Source: Candidatus Wolfebacteria bacterium GW2011_GWE2_44_13 (lineage in GTDB: Bacteria > Patescibacteria > Paceibacteria > UBA6257 > UBA9933). From it: 64,000 nt of DNA. The notes under the pieces are model-generated. The model was not told the origin of the DNA and searched no databases. It saw only the letters and a program-made list of their open reading frames with translations. The stretch spans positions 1-64,000 of the forward strand of contig LCHW01000003.1 in the NCBI GenBank assembly GCA_001000675.1. The letters are read 5' to 3'. A program made the position numbers and the translations under genes. Position 1 is the stretch's first letter; the number at the start of each line of letters is the position of its first letter. This document shows, one piece after another, positions 50,038-58,326 of the stretch.

Positions 50038-50946
50038 TTACAATTTCAAATATTTCCTTACTGCAATATAGCTCGACAATACGCCAAGCCCAACGCCGAA
50101 GAATACTTGTGCGAACATAAATGAGAAAAAGTTCGAAAGATAATATGTCCAGCCATTAATATCCGGAACAAATATACTTGCATACGGTGCGGTATAGAAC
50201 ACCGCAATCGTAACCACAATAATACTCATAATACTCCCTGTTATTCCGTATATTATTCCTTCCACCATGTAGGGCCCACGGATAAAGAAGTTTGATGCTC
50301 CTACAAGCCGCATAACTGCAAGCTCGTCTCGATTGGAATAAATTGCAAGTCGAATGGTATTAAAAATGATAAGTGCTGCAATAAGGCTGATAAACACAAC
50401 GAGTAGTAGCCCGCCCTGCTCTACCGTACCCTTAATCTTCTTTAGCCGATCAATAACTCCAATATTCTGTGTATATGATATTTTGTCGGTAATTTCCTTA
50501 TACGTATCTTTTTCAAGATATCCTGCAATTGCTTCGTAATCTCTTAGCTCTCGTGCCTTAATGTTAAGCGACGCAGCAAGTGGGTTTGAATCAATTGCTT
50601 CCAATGCTTGTGATACCGTGGAATCGTCTTTGTGCTGTTCTTTAAATTCTTCCAGAGCCTTGTCTCGCGAAATATATTCCACTGACTTCACCTCGGGCAA
50701 GCTTTCAAGCGAACGCTGCACTTCTAACATACGATCTTCTGGAGCATCTACTTTAAAATAGACGCTGACGTCGATCTTATCCTGAATATCAGTTAAGACG
50801 ATGTTTGCCAATGAATTAAACATTAACAAACCGCCGAGCCCAACCAACACAAGGAATACGATGGCAATTGTCGCAGTGGACAGCCAGCCGTTTCTCCAAA
50901 ATCCAACGAGCCCATATTTTATAACACGTGATAGTGTGGTTAGCAT
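50038..50946 (-). CDS. ftsX: Cell-division ABC permease FtsX, 302 aa
   Basis: FtsEX controls peptidoglycan hydrolases at the septum. The protein has one N-terminal helix (about 22-45), an extracytoplasmic domain with the FtsX pattern (DVSVYFKVDAPEDRMLEVQRSLESLPEVKSVEYISRDKALEEFKEQH) and three C-terminal helices with NTIRLAIYSNRDELAVMRLVGASNFFIRGPYMVEGIIYG. It starts 24 bases after ftsE. Confidence 0.95.
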   Translation of the reverse strand: MLTTLSRVIKYGLVGFWRNGWLSTATIAIVFLVLVGLGGLLMFNSLANIVLTDIQDKIDVSVYFKVDAPEDRMLEVQRSLESLPEVKSVEYISRDKALEEFKEQHKDDSTVSQALEAIDSNPLAASLNIKARELRDYEAIAGYLEKDTYKEITDKISYTQNIGVIDRLKKIKGTVEQGGLLLVVFISLIAALIIFNTIRLAIYSNRDELAVMRLVGASNFFIRGPYMVEGIIYGITGSIMSIIVVTIAVFYTAPYASIFVPDINGWTYYLSNFFSFMFAQVFFGVGLGVLSSYIAVRKYLKL

Positions 50947-50970
50947 AGAATAAAATTTCTAGTTTTCTCG

Positions 50971-51663
50971 TTACACAAGAATATACTTTCCTTCCTCCTC
51001 ATCTCGAATGACCCGACCATCTTCGATACTGATAACGCGCTTGTTAATACTATTAACAATCTCCTTGTTGTGTGTGGTTAAAATAACTGTTGTTCCCAAC
51101 TCGTTAATCTTAAGGAGTAGCTTGAGAATTTCCCATGTGTTCACTGGGTCCAAATTTCCCGTTGGCTCATCCGCGATAATAACATCTGGATGGTTGATCA
51201 TTGCTCGTGCAATGGCTACCCGTTGCTTTTCTCCGCCCGACAATTCACGAGGGAAGTTGCGCATCTTATCCTTTAATCCAACCATTTCAAGTGCCTGTGG
51301 TACAAACTCCATAATCTCCTGCTGTGTTCGTCCGGCAACTTCTAGTGCGAACGCAACATTTTCATATGCATTCTTATTTGCAAGTAATCGAAAATCTTGG
51401 AATATAACTCCCATCTTGCGTCGTAAAAATGGCAGCTCATTTGGCTTTAACTTATTTACATTGTATGAACCAAAACTTACCTTTCCTTTGGTCGGCTTTT
51501 CTTCGCCGGTCAATAATTTTATCAATGTAGACTTTCCCGCTCCCGACTTTCCTACCATAGACACAAATTCCTTTTGATGAATGTGTAGATTGATGTCCTC
51601 TACTGCGACCGTTTCATGATCGTCTATGTTGTAAATCTTCGTAACGTTTTGAAAAATAATCAT
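50971..51663 (-). CDS. ftsE: Cell-division ABC ATPase FtsE, 230 aa
   Basis: Walker A GKSGAGKST near residue 40, RRKMGVIFQDFRLLANKNAYENVAFAL (the FtsE-type Q-loop), signature LSGGEKQRVAIARAM and Walker B VIIADEPTGNLD are all present. Full length and paired with ftsX. Confidence 0.96.
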   Translation of the reverse strand: MIIFQNVTKIYNIDDHETVAVEDINLHIHQKEFVSMVGKSGAGKSTLIKLLTGEEKPTKGKVSFGSYNVNKLKPNELPFLRRKMGVIFQDFRLLANKNAYENVAFALEVAGRTQQEIMEFVPQALEMVGLKDKMRNFPRELSGGEKQRVAIARAMINHPDVIIADEPTGNLDPVNTWEILKLLLKINELGTTVILTTHNKEIVNSINKRVISIEDGRVIRDEEEGKYILV

Positions 51664-51755
51664 TGGTGCGTAAATAATGAATCAACCAATATGAATTGAG
51701 GGGTCTCAAAAGAGCTCCTTTATTCGTACTGTGTACTTCGCTATCTGTATTTATA

Positions 51756-51784
51756 ATTATACTCCTTGCCTATCGATAATTCAA
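51756..51784 (-). promoter_or_regulatory. Promoter of ftsEX
   Basis: TTGAAT (51779-51784), 17 bases, TATAAT (51756-51761) on the minus strand; the leader is about 85 bases, longer than at most core genes here. Confidence 0.7.
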
Positions 51785-51787
51785 TAA

Positions 51788-51817
51788 AATACCACCAGCC
51801 CTAGGCTGGTGGTATTT
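51788..51817 (-). terminator. Terminator of prfB
   Basis: AATACCACCAGCC-ct-aGGCTGGTGGTATT directly after the prfB stop codon, with A and T tracts on both sides. Confidence 0.88.
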
Positions 51818-52903
51818 TTATCCTAACTCTGCATCGATAAATTCATCCAATTCTCCACCCAGTACTCGCTCTGCCTGCGATGTTTCAACTCCTGTTCGAT
51901 GATCTTTAACCATCTTATACGGATTCAACACATACGAACGAATCTGACTTCCCCATTCTACTTTTACTCTTGTTTTTAAATCAGTTACTTCTTTTGCCTG
52001 CTGCTCTTCCATTAACTTTACCAATCGTCCACGCAATAAGTTCATTGCAAGCATTCGGTTTGCCATCTGTGATCGCTCAACGCGCGACGACGCAATAACT
52101 CCGGTTGGAACGTGCGTAATGCGCACTGCAGTTTCCACCTTGTTTACATTCTGTCCTCCTGGACCCCCTGCGCGGGAGAATTCTACCTTTAGATCGTCTT
52201 CTGGGATAACAAACGTTTCCAAATCTACTTGTGGCAAATCTGGCATAACTTCAACAAGACAAAATGATGTATGGCGCTTGTCTTCTGCAGAAAATGGCGA
52301 CACCCGTACCAATCGATGCACACCGTACTCCTTTTTTAAATAGCCATATGCATACTTTCCTTTTACTTCAAAAGTCACTCCCTTATATGCGTGTCGGGCT
52401 GTCTTTGATTGCTCTCCTTCGCTCTCATCGATAATAGTAAACTTCCATCCTCGACGTCGCGCATATCCCTCGTACATTTCGCACAACATTCCTGCCCAAT
52501 CTTCTGATTCATTGCCTCCTGCACCCGCCTGAATCGTTACTACGGCAGATTGTATATCATACTTTCCGCTAAATAACTTTTCCGTTTCTATTTTGTTTAA
52601 TTTTGCCTTTAATGCCGCTAGTGCATCGGTGATTTCTCCCTCTTCTTTTTTATCATCCATGACCAACTCGATCATTTCTATCTCTTCCCCTATTTCCTTA
52701 AACTTCTTTACCATTTCGTTTGTTTCCCCTAGTTCCTTAATCTTAGCATCGGCATTTTCCCGATTGTTCCAAAAATCAGGATCTCCCATTTCAGCCTCTA
52801 GCTCTTTTACGCGAATTGCTTTTGTATCGATATCGAAAGAAGCCCGCAAGGCTGCGGCTTCTGCATGAATATCCTCTAGTTGTCTTTTTTGTTCTTCTGT
52901 CAT
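51818..52903 (-). CDS. prfB: Peptide chain release factor 2, 361 aa
   Basis: RF2 ends translation at UAA and UGA. The stop-recognition tripeptide SPF is in VRVSPFSAEDKRHTSF, and the catalytic GGQ in FSRAGGPGGQNVNKVETAVR near residue 240. The gene is one uninterrupted frame; the programmed +1 frameshift site used by many bacteria to autoregulate RF2 is absent. Presence of RF2 supports normal use of UGA as stop. Confidence 0.97.
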   Translation of the reverse strand: MTEEQKRQLEDIHAEAAALRASFDIDTKAIRVKELEAEMGDPDFWNNRENADAKIKELGETNEMVKKFKEIGEEIEMIELVMDDKKEEGEITDALAALKAKLNKIETEKLFSGKYDIQSAVVTIQAGAGGNESEDWAGMLCEMYEGYARRRGWKFTIIDESEGEQSKTARHAYKGVTFEVKGKYAYGYLKKEYGVHRLVRVSPFSAEDKRHTSFCLVEVMPDLPQVDLETFVIPEDDLKVEFSRAGGPGGQNVNKVETAVRITHVPTGVIASSRVERSQMANRMLAMNLLRGRLVKLMEEQQAKEVTDLKTRVKVEWGSQIRSYVLNPYKMVKDHRTGVETSQAERVLGGELDEFIDAELG

Positions 52904-52918
52904 ATATATTTTAAAATC

Positions 52919-52994
52919 TGGAGCCAGTGGCCGGAATTGAACCGGCGACCTACGCGTTACGAGTGCGTTGCTCTACCAACTGAGCTACACTGGC
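52919..52994 (-). tRNA. tRNA-Thr (anticodon CGT), CCA encoded
   Basis: Acceptor GCCAGTG/CACTGGC, loop CTCGTAA, T-loop TTCAATT. The discriminator is T and the 3' CCA is encoded (52919-52921), the only clear case in this window. The last anticodon-stem pair is A-C. Confidence 0.93.
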
Positions 52995-53019
52995 GTGTTT
53001 CTTTATCTATTATAACGAT

Positions 53020-53189
53020 TGGGCCTTCCTCTGCTCAGTATTCGCAAGCGCCCTATCGGGTGCAGTGCTCTCGTCGGAGCCGTTGTATATGAACGGCTCC
53101 GACATCACGGCACGTTGCACGCTCTTCGTCCGTCGGCTGACGAACGAATCCCTAGCAACGCCGAGTGTCCAACTGAGCTACACTGGCAT
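53020..53189 (-). pseudogene. tRNA-Thr 5' fragment with several inserted palindromes
   Basis: GCCAGTGTAGCTCAGTTGG (53171-53189) duplicates the first 19 bases of tRNA-Thr. After it come TTCGTtCGTC/GACGgACGAA (about 53126-53149) and a perfect 12-bp stem GTCGGAGCCGTT/AACGGCTCCGAC (53074-53104), then GGGCGC-type pairs. A further hairpin GGCTCCC/GGGAGCC lies at 53196-53216. No cloverleaf can form. The region 52995-53364 contains only this and element copy 6. Confidence 0.65.
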
Positions 53190-53244
53190 ACAAAGGGCTC
53201 CCCCTCACAGGGAGCCATTCGAATCGCAAGATTTTTCCATGGCG

Positions 53245-53354
53245 CATATATTTGGCGAACTACTTCGTTGCCATCTCCGTTTGTTTCCGCGAAGGAGATT
53301 TCTCCATCTTAGTCACAATCCTCGCTGGCGCCTCGTATTTCATCCAAATATATG
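53245..53354 (-). repeat. Palindromic element copy 6, downstream of serS
   Basis: Perfect 11-bp terminal arms CATATATTTGG/CCAAATATATG. The interior has AGGCGCC, GCGAGG, a GGAGAaaTCTCC hairpin and GGCAACGAAGTAGTTCGCC. It is the copy most like the rsmA insertion. It ends 10 bases beyond the serS stop in the serS direction. Confidence 0.88.
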
Positions 53355-53364
53355 TGTCATGACC

Positions 53365-54687
53365 TCACTTACGTCTTTCAATTTTGGCAAATCCCGTGTA
53401 TTTTTGCAACACCTCAGGAATGAGCACGCTTCCATCTGCTTGTTGATAATTCTCCAATATTGCAATGAAGCTTCGTGGGCTCGGTAGTGCGGTATTGTTC
53501 AACATATACACATACTTTCGATCACCATTCTTATCGATATACTTCACATTCAATCGACGTGACTGCCAATCTACAAAATTACTTGCTGATCCCGTCTCCC
53601 CCCATCGATTCATTCCTGGCATCCATGCTTCGATGTCGAATGCGCGAAACTTTCCTGCGCTCATATCGCCTGTACAGATTTGAATCTGTCGATATGGCAA
53701 TCCAAGTTCTTCGTGCATCTCGCGCGAAACATCCATCATCTCCTGCTGCAATTTATTTGCTTCGTCTTCGTCTGCCTTTGCAATAACTACCTGCTCAACT
53801 TTCATAAATTCGTGCACGCGATACATTCCTTTTGTATCTTTTCCATAGCTCCCGATTTCACTTCGATAGCACTGGCTATATCCTGCCAATCGAATTGGAA
53901 GCTGCTCTTCTTTTAATACTTCGTCAGAATAGTATGCAAGCAACGAAGGCTCAGAGGTGCCTACTAAAAACTTTTTATCTTTTGTGGTCGAGCCTTCGGA
54001 ATCCTTGTCCGCTGATGCGACCTGATAAATTTCATCGATTTCTGGGTCATATTCCAACCCCTTGAAATATCCGCTACCGAATAGTGAGAATCCTTTTACC
54101 AGTGTTGGGGGAATCATTGGTGTGTACCCCTTCTGCACCATTTTGTTAACCGCATACATCATCAACGCCATCACCAACTGCATACCCTCATTCTTTAAAT
54201 AATATCCTCGATATCCACTTATCTTTGCGCCTTTTTCAAAGTCCACTAAATCAAGATCTTCCGCAAGTTGTACGTGATCCTTTGGTTCGAAGTCAAATTT
54301 CTTTTGCTCGCCCCAGCGATATATTTCTACGTTTTCATCTTCACTTGTGCCAATCGGCGTGTCACTTGATGGAACGGTTGGTACGCGAACCATTAGCTCG
54401 TCAAACGTCTGCTTTGCTTCGCGATAGCTTGGCTCCGCCTCTGCGAGTTCATCTTTTACCTTTTTTCCTTCCTCAATAATCGGATTTCGTTCTTCCTGCG
54501 TTTTTGCGGTCTTCATCTTCTCATTGAGTTCATTCTTTAATGCACTCAACTTTTCTACTTTCTGCTGCAAATCAACACGAACTTTATCCGCTTCCAATAC
54601 TGCATCCAAATCCAAGGCAATTCTCTTGTTTTTTATCGCTGCACGCATCTCTTCTTGGTGCTCACGAATAAACTTAATGTCTACCAT
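53365..54687 (-). CDS. serS: Seryl-tRNA synthetase, 440 aa
   Basis: A class II synthetase. The N-terminal coiled-coil arm (residues about 30-100) binds the long variable arm of tRNA-Ser. Motif 2 is GYSQCYRSEIGSYGKDTKGMYRVHEF and motif 3 is SASNFVDWQSRRLNVKY. GTSEPSLLAYYSDEVL gives the substrate pocket. Both tRNA-Ser genes here carry a U discriminator, so the enzyme must accept it. Confidence 0.97.
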   Translation of the reverse strand: MVDIKFIREHQEEMRAAIKNKRIALDLDAVLEADKVRVDLQQKVEKLSALKNELNEKMKTAKTQEERNPIIEEGKKVKDELAEAEPSYREAKQTFDELMVRVPTVPSSDTPIGTSEDENVEIYRWGEQKKFDFEPKDHVQLAEDLDLVDFEKGAKISGYRGYYLKNEGMQLVMALMMYAVNKMVQKGYTPMIPPTLVKGFSLFGSGYFKGLEYDPEIDEIYQVASADKDSEGSTTKDKKFLVGTSEPSLLAYYSDEVLKEEQLPIRLAGYSQCYRSEIGSYGKDTKGMYRVHEFMKVEQVVIAKADEDEANKLQQEMMDVSREMHEELGLPYRQIQICTGDMSAGKFRAFDIEAWMPGMNRWGETGSASNFVDWQSRRLNVKYIDKNGDRKYVYMLNNTALPSPRSFIAILENYQQADGSVLIPEVLQKYTGFAKIERRK

Positions 54688-54731
54688 AATATGGCAATTG
54701 TACGTCAGAAAAGCCTAAAAATAAAGGGGTG

Positions 54732-54761
54732 TTGGCAAATAGCGTCGGCATGCAGTACAAT
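54732..54761 (+). promoter_or_regulatory. Promoter of dnaX
   Basis: TTGGCA (54732-54737), 18 bases, TACAAT (54756-54761), 14 bases before the ATG. A leader of about seven bases is predicted. Confidence 0.6.
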
Positions 54762-54775
54762 TATTCCATACCAGT

Positions 54776-55888
54776 ATGTTAGCACTCTACCGAAAATACC
54801 GCCCAAAGCGGTTCGAGGACGTTCTTGGACAAGAATCCATAGTCCGAATTATTAGAAATGCTGCTAAAACAGACCGTCTTAGCCACGCCTATCTTTTTTA
54901 CGGCGCACGCGGATCAGGGAAAACCTCCATGGCGCGACTTATCGCAAAAATTGCGAACTGCCAAAAAAGACAATCCGACCCTGCGTTTAAGCAACTCGGA
55001 GAACCTTGCAATAGCTGCCAAGCATGTATTGAGATCGATAGCGGCAATGCTATGGATATTATCGAAATCGATGCGGCTTCAACCCGTGGTATTGATGATA
55101 TTCGTAGCCTTAAAGAAGGCGCACTTCTCTCCCCTTCTTCGTATGCATACAAAGTGTTTATTATCGATGAAGTCCATCAGCTAAGTAAGGACGCATTTAA
55201 TGCACTTTTGAAAATTCTTGAAGAACCCCCACAACACGCTATCTTCATTCTCGCAACCACTGAATACGAAAAAGTTCCTCCAACCATCGCATCACGCGCA
55301 CAACGATTCCATTTCAAAAAAATACCACTCAAGGAATTAGTAGAAAAATTGAAAAAGATTGTTGCCGAAGAATCTATCACGTTCGAAGAGGAGGCAATTG
55401 AACTAATTGCGGCAGGTGCAGATGGAAGTTTCCGTGACGCCGAATCGCTTCTCGACCAGATTGCGGCAATGGAAGAAACTATTACTGTTGAAAGTGTTGA
55501 GCGGATTCTAGGTCGCGTTGCATTCTCACGCGTAAGCGATCTTGTCGATCTTATTATCGCCAATGATCTTGCGGCCGCACTTGCCAATATCAATACTGTT
55601 CATGAGGACGGCTACAACATTGTTCAATTTGCAAAAGATCTCATCCATTACTATCGCCGCGTGTTGGCAATTCGCTTTAGTCCTAAGCTTGAGCATGACT
55701 TCCGTCAACTCTATACTGCACGAGAGGTAGACACAATTCTCCGTCACAGCAAAGTTATCGATGAGCGATCGACTATTGCGTTGATAAAAGCGCTTATCGT
55801 TGCCTATACGGAAATGCGCTACAGCCCGTTTGCAATTGTTCCACTTGAACTCGCACTTATCGAAAACATAAAAACCCACTCAAGCTGA
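54776..55888 (+). CDS. dnaX: DNA polymerase III clamp-loader subunit (gamma/tau), short form, 370 aa
   Basis: The AAA+ ATPase loads the sliding clamp. YRKYRPKRFEDVLGQE begins the protein, Walker A is GARGSGKTSMARL near residue 45, the zinc module has four Cys (ANCQKRQS...CNSCQAC), Walker B is FIIDEVHQLSKDAFNALLKILEEPP and sensor 1 is FILATTEYEKVPPTIASRAQRF. It ends after domain III, as in E. coli gamma; the polymerase- and helicase-binding domains of tau are missing. Confidence 0.96.
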   Translation: MLALYRKYRPKRFEDVLGQESIVRIIRNAAKTDRLSHAYLFYGARGSGKTSMARLIAKIANCQKRQSDPAFKQLGEPCNSCQACIEIDSGNAMDIIEIDAASTRGIDDIRSLKEGALLSPSSYAYKVFIIDEVHQLSKDAFNALLKILEEPPQHAIFILATTEYEKVPPTIASRAQRFHFKKIPLKELVEKLKKIVAEESITFEEEAIELIAAGADGSFRDAESLLDQIAAMEETITVESVERILGRVAFSRVSDLVDLIIANDLAAALANINTVHEDGYNIVQFAKDLIHYYRRVLAIRFSPKLEHDFRQLYTAREVDTILRHSKVIDERSTIALIKALIVAYTEMRYSPFAIVPLELALIENIKTHSS

Positions 55889-55903
55889 GTGGGTTTTTAT
55901 GTT
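55867..55903 (+). terminator. Terminator of dnaX, overlapping its stop codon
   Basis: A perfect 17-bp stem ACATAAAAACCCACTCA/TGAGTGGGTTTTTATGT around AGC includes the last codons of dnaX. It is usable on both strands and also ends the 55913 gene. Confidence 0.88.
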
Positions 55904-55912
55904 TTCTTATTG

Positions 55913-56233
55913 TTATTCAACGATAACTGCTGTTCCGCTCATGTTTACCATAAGCATACTTGACCCTTTCCCTACAGTTTCATAATCAAAATCTACTCCG
56001 ATAACCGCATTGGCTCCTAATTTTTCTGCCTGTTGCATCAGCTCATTGGTCGCGAATTTTCTTGCATTAACGAGCTCTTTTTCATACGCAGCCGACCTTC
56101 CCCCTACAATATCCCGAATACCTGCGAAAAGATCTCTGAAGATATTCGCTCCGACAATTGCATCTCCTGTAACAATGCCGAGATACTGCGTAACTTTTTT
56201 CCCTTCCACTGTTGTCCCTGTTGTTAAAATCAT
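55913..56233 (-). CDS. YbjQ/UPF0145-family protein, 106 aa
   Basis: TTGTTVEGKKVTQYLGIVTGDAIVGANIFRDLFAGIRDIVGGRSAAYEKEL and AEKLGANAVIGVDFDYETVG are the hallmarks of this small, pentamer-forming family, sometimes called heavy-metal-binding. The function is not established. The gene is complete and encoded alone. Confidence 0.93.
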   Translation of the reverse strand: MILTTGTTVEGKKVTQYLGIVTGDAIVGANIFRDLFAGIRDIVGGRSAAYEKELVNARKFATNELMQQAEKLGANAVIGVDFDYETVGKGSSMLMVNMSGTAVIVE

Positions 56234-56273
56234 TTTTGTTTTTAATTAGTATGTGAAACGAGTACTATTTTTT

Positions 56274-56308
56274 CGAATAAAAATACTTCCTATGGAAGTA
56301 TTTTTATT
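56274..56308. terminator. Bidirectional terminator upstream of the YbjQ-like gene
   Basis: AATAAAAATACTTCC-tat-GGAAGTATTTTTATT. On the minus strand it ends the 56313 gene. Confidence 0.85.
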
Positions 56309-56312
56309 TTAC

Positions 56313-56534
56313 TTACAATTCGTTAATCGCTGCATCAACATCTTTAAACTCTTCATCTATATCTCCAATGTTGATATCCGCAAGATCTTCTTGAATTGCA
56401 TCGGTTGTATCGATTGGCATTGCACTTTCCTGTGGCTCTGGAGCTTCTGCCTTTTTCATATCACTCCACCAGACAAAACCGATAATGGCCACGAGAATAA
56501 CTACTGCGATAATTATGTAATTCTTTTTTGTCAT
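56313..56534 (-). CDS. Small single-span membrane protein, 73 aa
   Basis: One N-terminal helix (residues 5-24: NYIIIAVVILVAIIGFVWW) is followed by an acidic, outward-facing tail (DTTDAIQEDLADINIGDIDEEFKDVDAAI). No family is recognised. It lies 12 bases after the 56547 gene and is probably co-transcribed with it, suggesting a joint envelope role. Confidence 0.7.
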   Translation of the reverse strand: MTKKNYIIIAVVILVAIIGFVWWSDMKKAEAPEPQESAMPIDTTDAIQEDLADINIGDIDEEFKDVDAAINEL

Positions 56535-56546
56535 ACAAATATACTA

Positions 56547-57518
56547 TTAATTATTAGTTGAGGTACTTGTTGTGGCGGTTGAAGTTGCGGCAGGAGCTAC
56601 ATCAACTGTATTTATGCCAGAAATCTTTGCCAAATCGGTCGCTACCTTTCGAATTGCTTCGTGCGCTGCTTTTACCACGTCCTGCACTCCTTTTAAGTCT
56701 GCCTGCAATACTTGCCTTGTCTTCCCTACATCGGTTCGTAATGCGCTTTCACTATTTACCGTTGGTACATATGTCTTTGCTGTCTGCGTTGCGATTGCAG
56801 TACGTGCACTTGCAATTGCTGTTTGTGCGACAGCTATCCCTGCCTTTACACTCACAACATCCTTTCCCGCCTGTTCTGCCTTCGCTACACGAGAACTAAC
56901 ATTCTCTAGTATCTTTTCTAGCTGATTAAGTACGTTAGAAAAATGTGCCAATTTGTCTACATTAATTTTTTCTAACTGCTTATCGATTGCCTCTACCGTA
57001 GATCGCTTTTTCTCATCCTTGATTGTTTTGAGCTTTTCTTTTAGCTGTGTGCGATTTGCTTCGATGGCTTTTTTTGCTTCTTCTCGCCTCGCCTCTACTG
57101 TTGTTTTAAATTCTTCTCTTCGAGTTTCAATGGCTTTTTTGGTTTCTTCCATTTTTTGCTTCACCGCCTCTCGCTGCTCTTCAATGGATTTCCTGACTTC
57201 TACGCGCGTTGACGTTGCAACACCCTTAAGCTCTCCCCGCTTTTCTTGTATTTCTTTTTTCGTCTCCTGCTGCAATGTTCGCGCTTCTGTCTTTACTGCC
57301 TCGTTCACTTTCTGTGCCTCCTTGCGCAAGTAGTCTGCTTGCTGTATTGCATCCTGCCTAATTGCCTTATTTGCTTCTCCGGCATTGCGAATCATCTCCT
57401 GCCGAATTGGCCTTGGAGCTGTTGTTGATGAACTTGTCGCAGATGTTTGCGCTTCTTGTGCCGATACCTGCCCTGCGGATAGCAGTATCGCCACGATTGC
57501 AATGGTGTATTTATTCAT
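56547..57518 (-). CDS. Exported coiled-coil protein, 323 aa
   Basis: A signal peptide (1-20, ending VSA) is followed by a long, highly charged helix with many Glu-Ala/Arg repeats (residues about 40-190, for example EQREAVKQKMEETKKAIETRREEFKTTVEARREEAKKAIE), then a less regular helical part and a Thr/Ser-rich tail. No catalytic motif. The repeats look like apolipoprotein- or tether-like rods on the cell surface. TATAAT lies six bases before the ATG. Confidence 0.72.
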   Translation of the reverse strand: MNKYTIAIVAILLSAGQVSAQEAQTSATSSSTTAPRPIRQEMIRNAGEANKAIRQDAIQQADYLRKEAQKVNEAVKTEARTLQQETKKEIQEKRGELKGVATSTRVEVRKSIEEQREAVKQKMEETKKAIETRREEFKTTVEARREEAKKAIEANRTQLKEKLKTIKDEKKRSTVEAIDKQLEKINVDKLAHFSNVLNQLEKILENVSSRVAKAEQAGKDVVSVKAGIAVAQTAIASARTAIATQTAKTYVPTVNSESALRTDVGKTRQVLQADLKGVQDVVKAAHEAIRKVATDLAKISGINTVDVAPAATSTATTSTSTNN

Positions 57519-57588
57519 ACCATTATTATACTCCTTTTTACTTTTTTATTGCATATACTTATCCACATCCCCTCTTGTTATATATTTC

Positions 57589-57629
57589 GAACACCGATTA
57601 TGGTATAATTTAATACATAATCGGTGTTC
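57589..57629 (+). promoter_or_regulatory. Perfect 14-bp inverted repeat around the -10 box (operator or recognition site)
   Basis: GAACACCGATTATG (57589-57602) and CATAATCGGTGTTC (57616-57629) flank a 13-base centre that contains TATAAT (57604-57609). No good -35 box is visible. The right arm ends two bases before the ATG of the HTH protein, so bound protein would block both promoter and start codon. Confidence 0.78.
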
Positions 57630-57631
57630 AT

Positions 57632-58321
57632 ATGGATTACGCAGCGCTAAAAACTCAAGCGATCAATTTACGGAAAGAAGGCTTCACCTACTCTGAAATA
57701 CTCAAGCAAATTCCCGTAGCAAAGTCTACGCTTTCTTTATGGTTACAAGATATTGGATTATCTAAAAAGCAGACTCACCGAATAACCACCAAGCAACTCA
57801 TCGCCGCACAGCGAGGAGGCGAGGCTAAGCGGCAACAACGTATTACAAGAACCGAGCAGATACATAAGGACGCGCTAAAGGATATTGGGGTAATTTCTAA
57901 ACGCGAGCTTTGGCTTATCGGCGTAATGCTTTATTGGGCCGAGGGGTCTAAGGAAAAATCACACCATTTCGGGTCGGGGGTTCGCTTTACTAATTCCGAC
58001 GCTGCAATGATTCGCCTATTTCTTCGGTGGCTTGCAGATATCTGTAATATCGAAAAGCAACATATTATCTTTGATATAACTATTCATACGAACCATAAGC
58101 ACCGCACGCCCGATATAATCCAGTATTGGGCAAATAAAACCGGATATGATCCTGAATACTTTACCCATATTTATTACAAACAGGGTAACCCAAAAACCAA
58201 CCGCACGAATGTCGGCGAGTCGTACTATGGTATTATTCGTATCAGCGTGCGTGCAAGCTCGACACTTCTTCGCAGGATTGCAGGATGGACAAAGGGTGTG
58301 ATAGAATGGGCTGAGCAATAA
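57632..58321 (+). CDS. HTH protein with a LAGLIDADG-like domain, 229 aa
   Basis: Residues 1-45 form a helix-turn-helix (LRKEGFTYSEILKQIPVAKSTLSLWL). The rest has ELWLIGVMLYWAEGSK near residue 90, with VRFTNSDAAMIRLFLRWL after it, the order seen in LAGLIDADG-type endonuclease domains, and closes with YGIIRISVRASSTLLRRIAGWTKGVI. One copy of the motif implies a dimer. It could be a nuclease, or an autorepressor that binds the inverted repeat at 57589. Its stop lies five bases before tRNA-Gln on the same strand. Confidence 0.75.
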   Translation: MDYAALKTQAINLRKEGFTYSEILKQIPVAKSTLSLWLQDIGLSKKQTHRITTKQLIAAQRGGEAKRQQRITRTEQIHKDALKDIGVISKRELWLIGVMLYWAEGSKEKSHHFGSGVRFTNSDAAMIRLFLRWLADICNIEKQHIIFDITIHTNHKHRTPDIIQYWANKTGYDPEYFTHIYYKQGNPKTNRTNVGESYYGIIRISVRASSTLLRRIAGWTKGVIEWAEQ

Positions 58322-58326
58322 CCTAA

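Noticed and set aside
51818..52903. Programmed frameshift in prfB
   Set aside because: The gene is one continuous frame from the start codon through SPF and GGQ; no in-frame UGA occurs near codon 25.
22213..53354. CRISPR array
   Set aside because: Repeat copies are kilobases apart, diverged and without regular spacers; no cas genes are present in the window.
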